DNA of 31,878 nucleotides. It comes from a virus. The notes beneath the pieces are model-generated. The model searched no databases, had not been told where the DNA came from, and was given only the letters and a program-made list of their open reading frames with translations. This document shows, piece by piece, positions 29,901 to 31,878 of the stretch. The stretch is from positions 1 to 31,878 of the IMG/VR virus record IMGVR_UViG_3300030116_004132. One strand, given 5' to 3'. The stretch's first letter is position 1, and each line of letters opens with the position of its first letter. A program made the translations under genes and the position numbers.

Positions 29901-30074
29901 TTAAAGGTCTGAGTGTGTTTGCATTTCAAACCACTCTTCTTCAGTTTCGGCATATTTTCCCAATACAGATGCTTTTCCATCGGCATCTAAGATACCAATA
30001 AGTTCCCCATCTTTTGCTCTGCTGATCATTTCATACTTGTTTTGTTGAAATTCTTCAGATGTTATAATGTCCAT
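29901..30074 (-). CDS. Phd/YefM antitoxin-like small protein (57 aa)
   Basis: The product starts MDIITSEEFQQNKYEMISRA and continues 'KDGELIGILDADGKASVLGKY'. This closely follows the Phd/YefM antitoxin layout (M..IT..EF..N..E...R...GE...I.D..GK...L). A frame open to a TTG at 30107 exists, but the ATG at 30074 lies 4 nt after the upstream TAA and is preferred. No Doc, RelE or YoeB-type toxin is adjacent; its only operon partner is the 64-aa gene. It could be an orphan antitoxin against a host toxin, a DNA-binding repressor, or a chance resemblance. Confidence 0.65.
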   Translation of the reverse strand: MDIITSEEFQQNKYEMISRAKDGELIGILDADGKASVLGKYAETEEEWFEMQTHSDL

Positions 30075-30078
30075 TTGG

Positions 30079-30273
30079 TTACTTAAGTGATAAATCTGCG
30101 TATTCAATTTGGTCTGCTTTTAAGTATTCTTTACAGACTTTCAATACACCCATGAATTCATCGGTGGTATCGCATTCTATTAAGTTTTCTTCTTCCTTGC
30201 TGCCAACCAATAAAAATGATTTGGCACATAAGTCTATGACCACATGGTCAACGAATTCAGAAGGATCAATCAT
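30079..30273 (-). CDS. Small hypothetical protein behind a consensus promoter (64 aa)
   Basis: The product starts MIDPSEFVDHVVIDLCAKS, then 'FLLVGSKEEENLIECDTTDEFMGVL' (20-44) and an acidic end. It has alternating strand/helix character, with no membrane span. A frame open to 30297 exists, but that codon overlaps the -10 box, so the ATG at 30273 is the start. No clear SD is visible in its short leader. It is first in the operon with the Phd-like gene. Not recognised as any toxin family. Confidence 0.65.
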   Translation of the reverse strand: MIDPSEFVDHVVIDLCAKSFLLVGSKEEENLIECDTTDEFMGVLKVCKEYLKADQIEYADLSLK

Positions 30274-30295
30274 CCACAACTTAAAAAGTACTATC

Positions 30296-30324
30296 ATTAT
30301 ATAGCACTATTAGGTTGATGTCAA
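30296..30324 (-). promoter_or_regulatory. Perfect-consensus sigma70 promoter
   Basis: The minus strand reads TTGACA, 17 nt, TATAAT: all 12 consensus bases and optimal spacing. It is expected to fire early with unmodified host polymerase. It sits within a late structural region and directs the 64-aa/57-aa pair. Confidence 0.85.
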
Positions 30325-30330
30325 GGACGT

Positions 30331-30873
30331 TTATAAACCTAAGAGAGATTTTAATTCATCAGTAGTAAGACCTACTTTTTCAAGTTTTTGTGATGCTGTT
30401 AAAGTAGATGCGGTTGAAACAGTACTCCAAGCGTTAGTAACTCCTATTCCTGCATCAGCACCACCAGCTGCTGTATCCCACGCTAAAGCTTTTTGACGTA
30501 ATACTACAGGTGGTGTAAACGTGGTTACTCCAGTAGGAACTGGTCCCCATGGACTTGTAACGACCACAGCTGCTCCTATAGTTGCAGCATTAACAGAATA
30601 ATAAGTTCCACTTAGATCATCAATTTGACTCCAAGTTTGAGCACCTTCATCAAAGACTCTAACTTTTCCAAGCACTGGTTCAGGTGGAGCAACTGGAGTA
30701 GAGTTTGCGGGTGCATTATAATATGAAGGATTCTCTGGAGCAGATGGTTTCTCAAATGTCCCAATATATTCCTTATGTTCCTCACCATAACTATACAGTG
30801 GGCAAGTATTTTCAGATTCTACAGTAACAGTGCGTTCTACACCATCAGCAGTTTTGCAGGTTACGGTTGCCAT
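30331..30873 (-). CDS. Probable virion-associated protein (180 aa)
   Basis: The product starts MATVTCKTADGVERTVTVE; it has a Pro/Ala-rich linker (residues ~43-67), beta-rich Thr/Val/Gly sequence, then a short helical end ('ASQKLEKVGLTTDELKSLLGL'). Its composition and its place after the collar fibre and behind a late promoter suggest a small structural or fibre-associated protein. The C-terminal helix recalls small oligomerisation tags. No named family recognised. The stop lies just before the -35 of the next promoter. Confidence 0.7.
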   Translation of the reverse strand: MATVTCKTADGVERTVTVESENTCPLYSYGEEHKEYIGTFEKPSAPENPSYYNAPANSTPVAPPEPVLGKVRVFDEGAQTWSQIDDLSGTYYSVNAATIGAAVVVTSPWGPVPTGVTTFTPPVVLRQKALAWDTAAGGADAGIGVTNAWSTVSTASTLTASQKLEKVGLTTDELKSLLGL

Positions 30874-30909
30874 ATACTTTTACAACAATTATCTAAGTTT
30901 AATTACACC

Positions 30910-30917
30910 TATTTATG
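30910..30917 (-). promoter_or_regulatory. T4-like late promoter overlapping the collar-fibre stop
   Basis: The minus strand reads CATAAATA. Its TAA is the stop codon of the collar fibre at 30913-30915, and the ATG of the 180-aa gene is 37 nt downstream. Confidence 0.58.
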
Positions 30918-31878
30918 TTTTTATAATAGGCAGGAAATTTATGTTTCTTGGTCTGGTCTCAGCACCATTAAATCCACCGTTTGTAGCATTTGGTGCACCA
31001 CCTTCAACATTTCTAATAAAACTAGCATCATCAGCAGCAGGTCTATCATTAACACCACCAGTCCAATCTTGGTTTCCAACAGCATGAATTGGTATGTCAT
31101 GAGTGTGAGTCTGGAATTGATGTTGTTGGGATGTAGCAAATCCTCTACCACTATCTACACCTCTATTATCATCATATCCTCTAATAAATTCTCCACGAAG
31201 ATCAGGAACATTAAAGTTCTGTCCACTTCCTCCGTATTGATAACCGATTGCATTGAATAAATCTTGATATTGTCCAGCTGATGGGAAGTTACTTATATTA
31301 CCATATGATGAACCATCGCAGTATAAGAATCCAGAAGGTGGATTTGGATAATTTCCACTTCCCTTGTCACCCGCAAACCACACGATACTACCCGTAACAA
31401 CACCACCGACTGCACCTGTTCCTTGAATACCCTGAACACCCTGAATACCCTGAATACCTTGTCCACCAACAACACCACTAATACCTTGATTACCCTGAAG
31501 TCCCTGAATACCCTGAGATCCTATAATACCCTGTATACCTTGATTACCGTCACCAGTCTGTCCTTGAACACCTAATATTCCTTGTATACCCTGAATACCC
31601 TGAATACCTTGAACACCCTGATTACCATCTGGACCTTGAATACCTAAGATACCCTGAATACCCTGAATACCTTGAGAACCTACACCATTGTCACCTTGAA
31701 TACCTTGATTACCCTGAATACCTTGTATACCTTGGAAACCTTGTGCACCATCAGCACCATTATTTCCTTGGATACCTTGAATACCCTGAATACCTTGCTG
31801 TCCCTGAACACCTTGAATACCCTGAAATCCCTGAATACCTTGTAAACCCTGATTACCTTGTATACCTTGGAAACCTTG
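30913..31878 (-). CDS. Collagen-like tail fibre with tail-collar domain (partial, 3' 321 codons)
   Basis: The frame is open from the right window edge to the TAA at 30913; the start is outside. Up to about 31407 the protein consists of Gly-x-y triplets dominated by Gln-Gly-Ile. Then 'GSIVWFAGDKG' leads into a phage tail-collar domain: 'GFLYCDGSSY', 'YQDLFNAIGYQYGG', 'FNVPDLRGEFIRGYDD', 'SQQHQFQTHTHDIPIHA' and a final 'RPRNINFLPIIKT'. Collar domains of this kind occur at fibre tips of T4-type phages; the collagen-like part probably forms a trimeric shaft. The His-rich 'THTHD' may bind metal, as seen in T4 gp12. Proline is nearly absent from the triplets. Confidence 0.9.
   Translation of the reverse strand, partial: QGFQGIQGNQGLQGIQGFQGIQGVQGQQGIQGIQGIQGNNGADGAQGFQGIQGIQGNQGIQGDNGVGSQGIQGIQGILGIQGPDGNQGVQGIQGIQGIQGILGVQGQTGDGNQGIQGIIGSQGIQGLQGNQGISGVVGGQGIQGIQGVQGIQGTGAVGGVVTGSIVWFAGDKGSGNYPNPPSGFLYCDGSSYGNISNFPSAGQYQDLFNAIGYQYGGSGQNFNVPDLRGEFIRGYDDNRGVDSGRGFATSQQHQFQTHTHDIPIHAVGNQDWTGGVNDRPAADDASFIRNVEGGAPNATNGGFNGAETRPRNINFLPIIKT
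31407..31878 (-). repeat. Tandem 9-nt repeats encoding Gly-Ile-Gln collagen-like triplets
   Basis: On the plus strand the unit reads approximately ataccctga / ataccttga and is repeated with variation to the window edge. On the coding strand the units give Gly-Ile-Gln and related triplets. The array is a good substrate for replication slippage or recombination in multiples of 9 nt without loss of frame. Confidence 0.85.

Noticed and set aside
31401-31878. CRISPR-like direct repeats
   Set aside because: The repeats are 9 nt, imperfect, have no spacers and stay in frame as Gly-x-y triplets of a fibre protein.
1110-31878. Idea that the prolyl-hydroxylase-like oxygenases hydroxylate the collagen-like fibre
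   Set aside because: The visible Gly-x-y triplets contain almost no proline, so prolyl hydroxylation there is unlikely.
1-31878. tRNA genes, common in T4-like cyanophages
   Set aside because: No cloverleaf or CCA-type end was seen in the few non-coding gaps, all of which are short and otherwise explained.

Overview
This window reads as a piece of a marine T4-like cyanophage (myovirus) genome. It is AT-rich by eye, and every gene I can support lies on the minus strand, so transcription runs from high to low coordinates. Genes are packed with ATGA and TAATG stop/start overlaps and many products are under 80 aa. There are no tRNA, rRNA, IS or CRISPR features. The cyanophage call rests on auxiliary genes of cyanobacterial type (heme oxygenase, a CpeT-type bilin lyase, CP12), on T4-type late-promoter octamers (TATAAATA/CATAAATA), and on large tail-fibre genes including an S74 chaperone tail and a collagen/collar fibre.

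Layout in transcription order. (A) 31878-19695 is a structural region: the 3' end of a collagen-like tail-collar fibre, a 180-aa protein, a two-gene early-type operon (64 aa plus a Phd/YefM-like 57 aa), a 1759-aa structural protein, a 723-aa fibre protein, a flavin-dependent halogenase and a glycine-rich, cysteine-bearing fibre. Most of these units begin at late promoters. (B) 19680-15705 holds a zinc-ribbon protein, an SF2 helicase behind a good sigma70-type promoter, small membrane and basic proteins, a beta-class DNA methyltransferase, conserved small proteins and a mannose-6-phosphate-isomerase-like cupin. (C) 15561-10157 holds cpeT, a 2OG-Fe(II) oxygenase-like protein, a dTDP-glucose-dehydratase-like epimerase, ho1, a run of very small genes, and cp12. 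(D) 9961-1 starts with a 1039-aa nuclease/helicase/methyltransferase-like protein and a 134-aa partner with the SAM-binding half of an adenine methyltransferase. It continues with 2OG oxygenases, an HTH protein, a second halogenase and more 2OG oxygenases, in two promoter-headed operons.

How the parts fit (inference). Ho1, CpeT and CP12 would alter host pigment and carbon metabolism during infection. The epimerase and cupin suggest sugar-nucleotide or surface chemistry. The oddest feature is the density of tailoring enzymes: two flavin-dependent halogenases with the expected catalytic Lys and Glu, and five or six 2OG-Fe(II) oxygenases. They share transcription units with a restriction-modification-like pair whose methyltransferase motifs are divided between two coupled genes. 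At two places a terminator-like hairpin carries the -35 box of the next promoter. Nine genes shorter than 60 aa were found by reading the gaps between longer frames. All function calls come from motif recognition by eye, with no database search.
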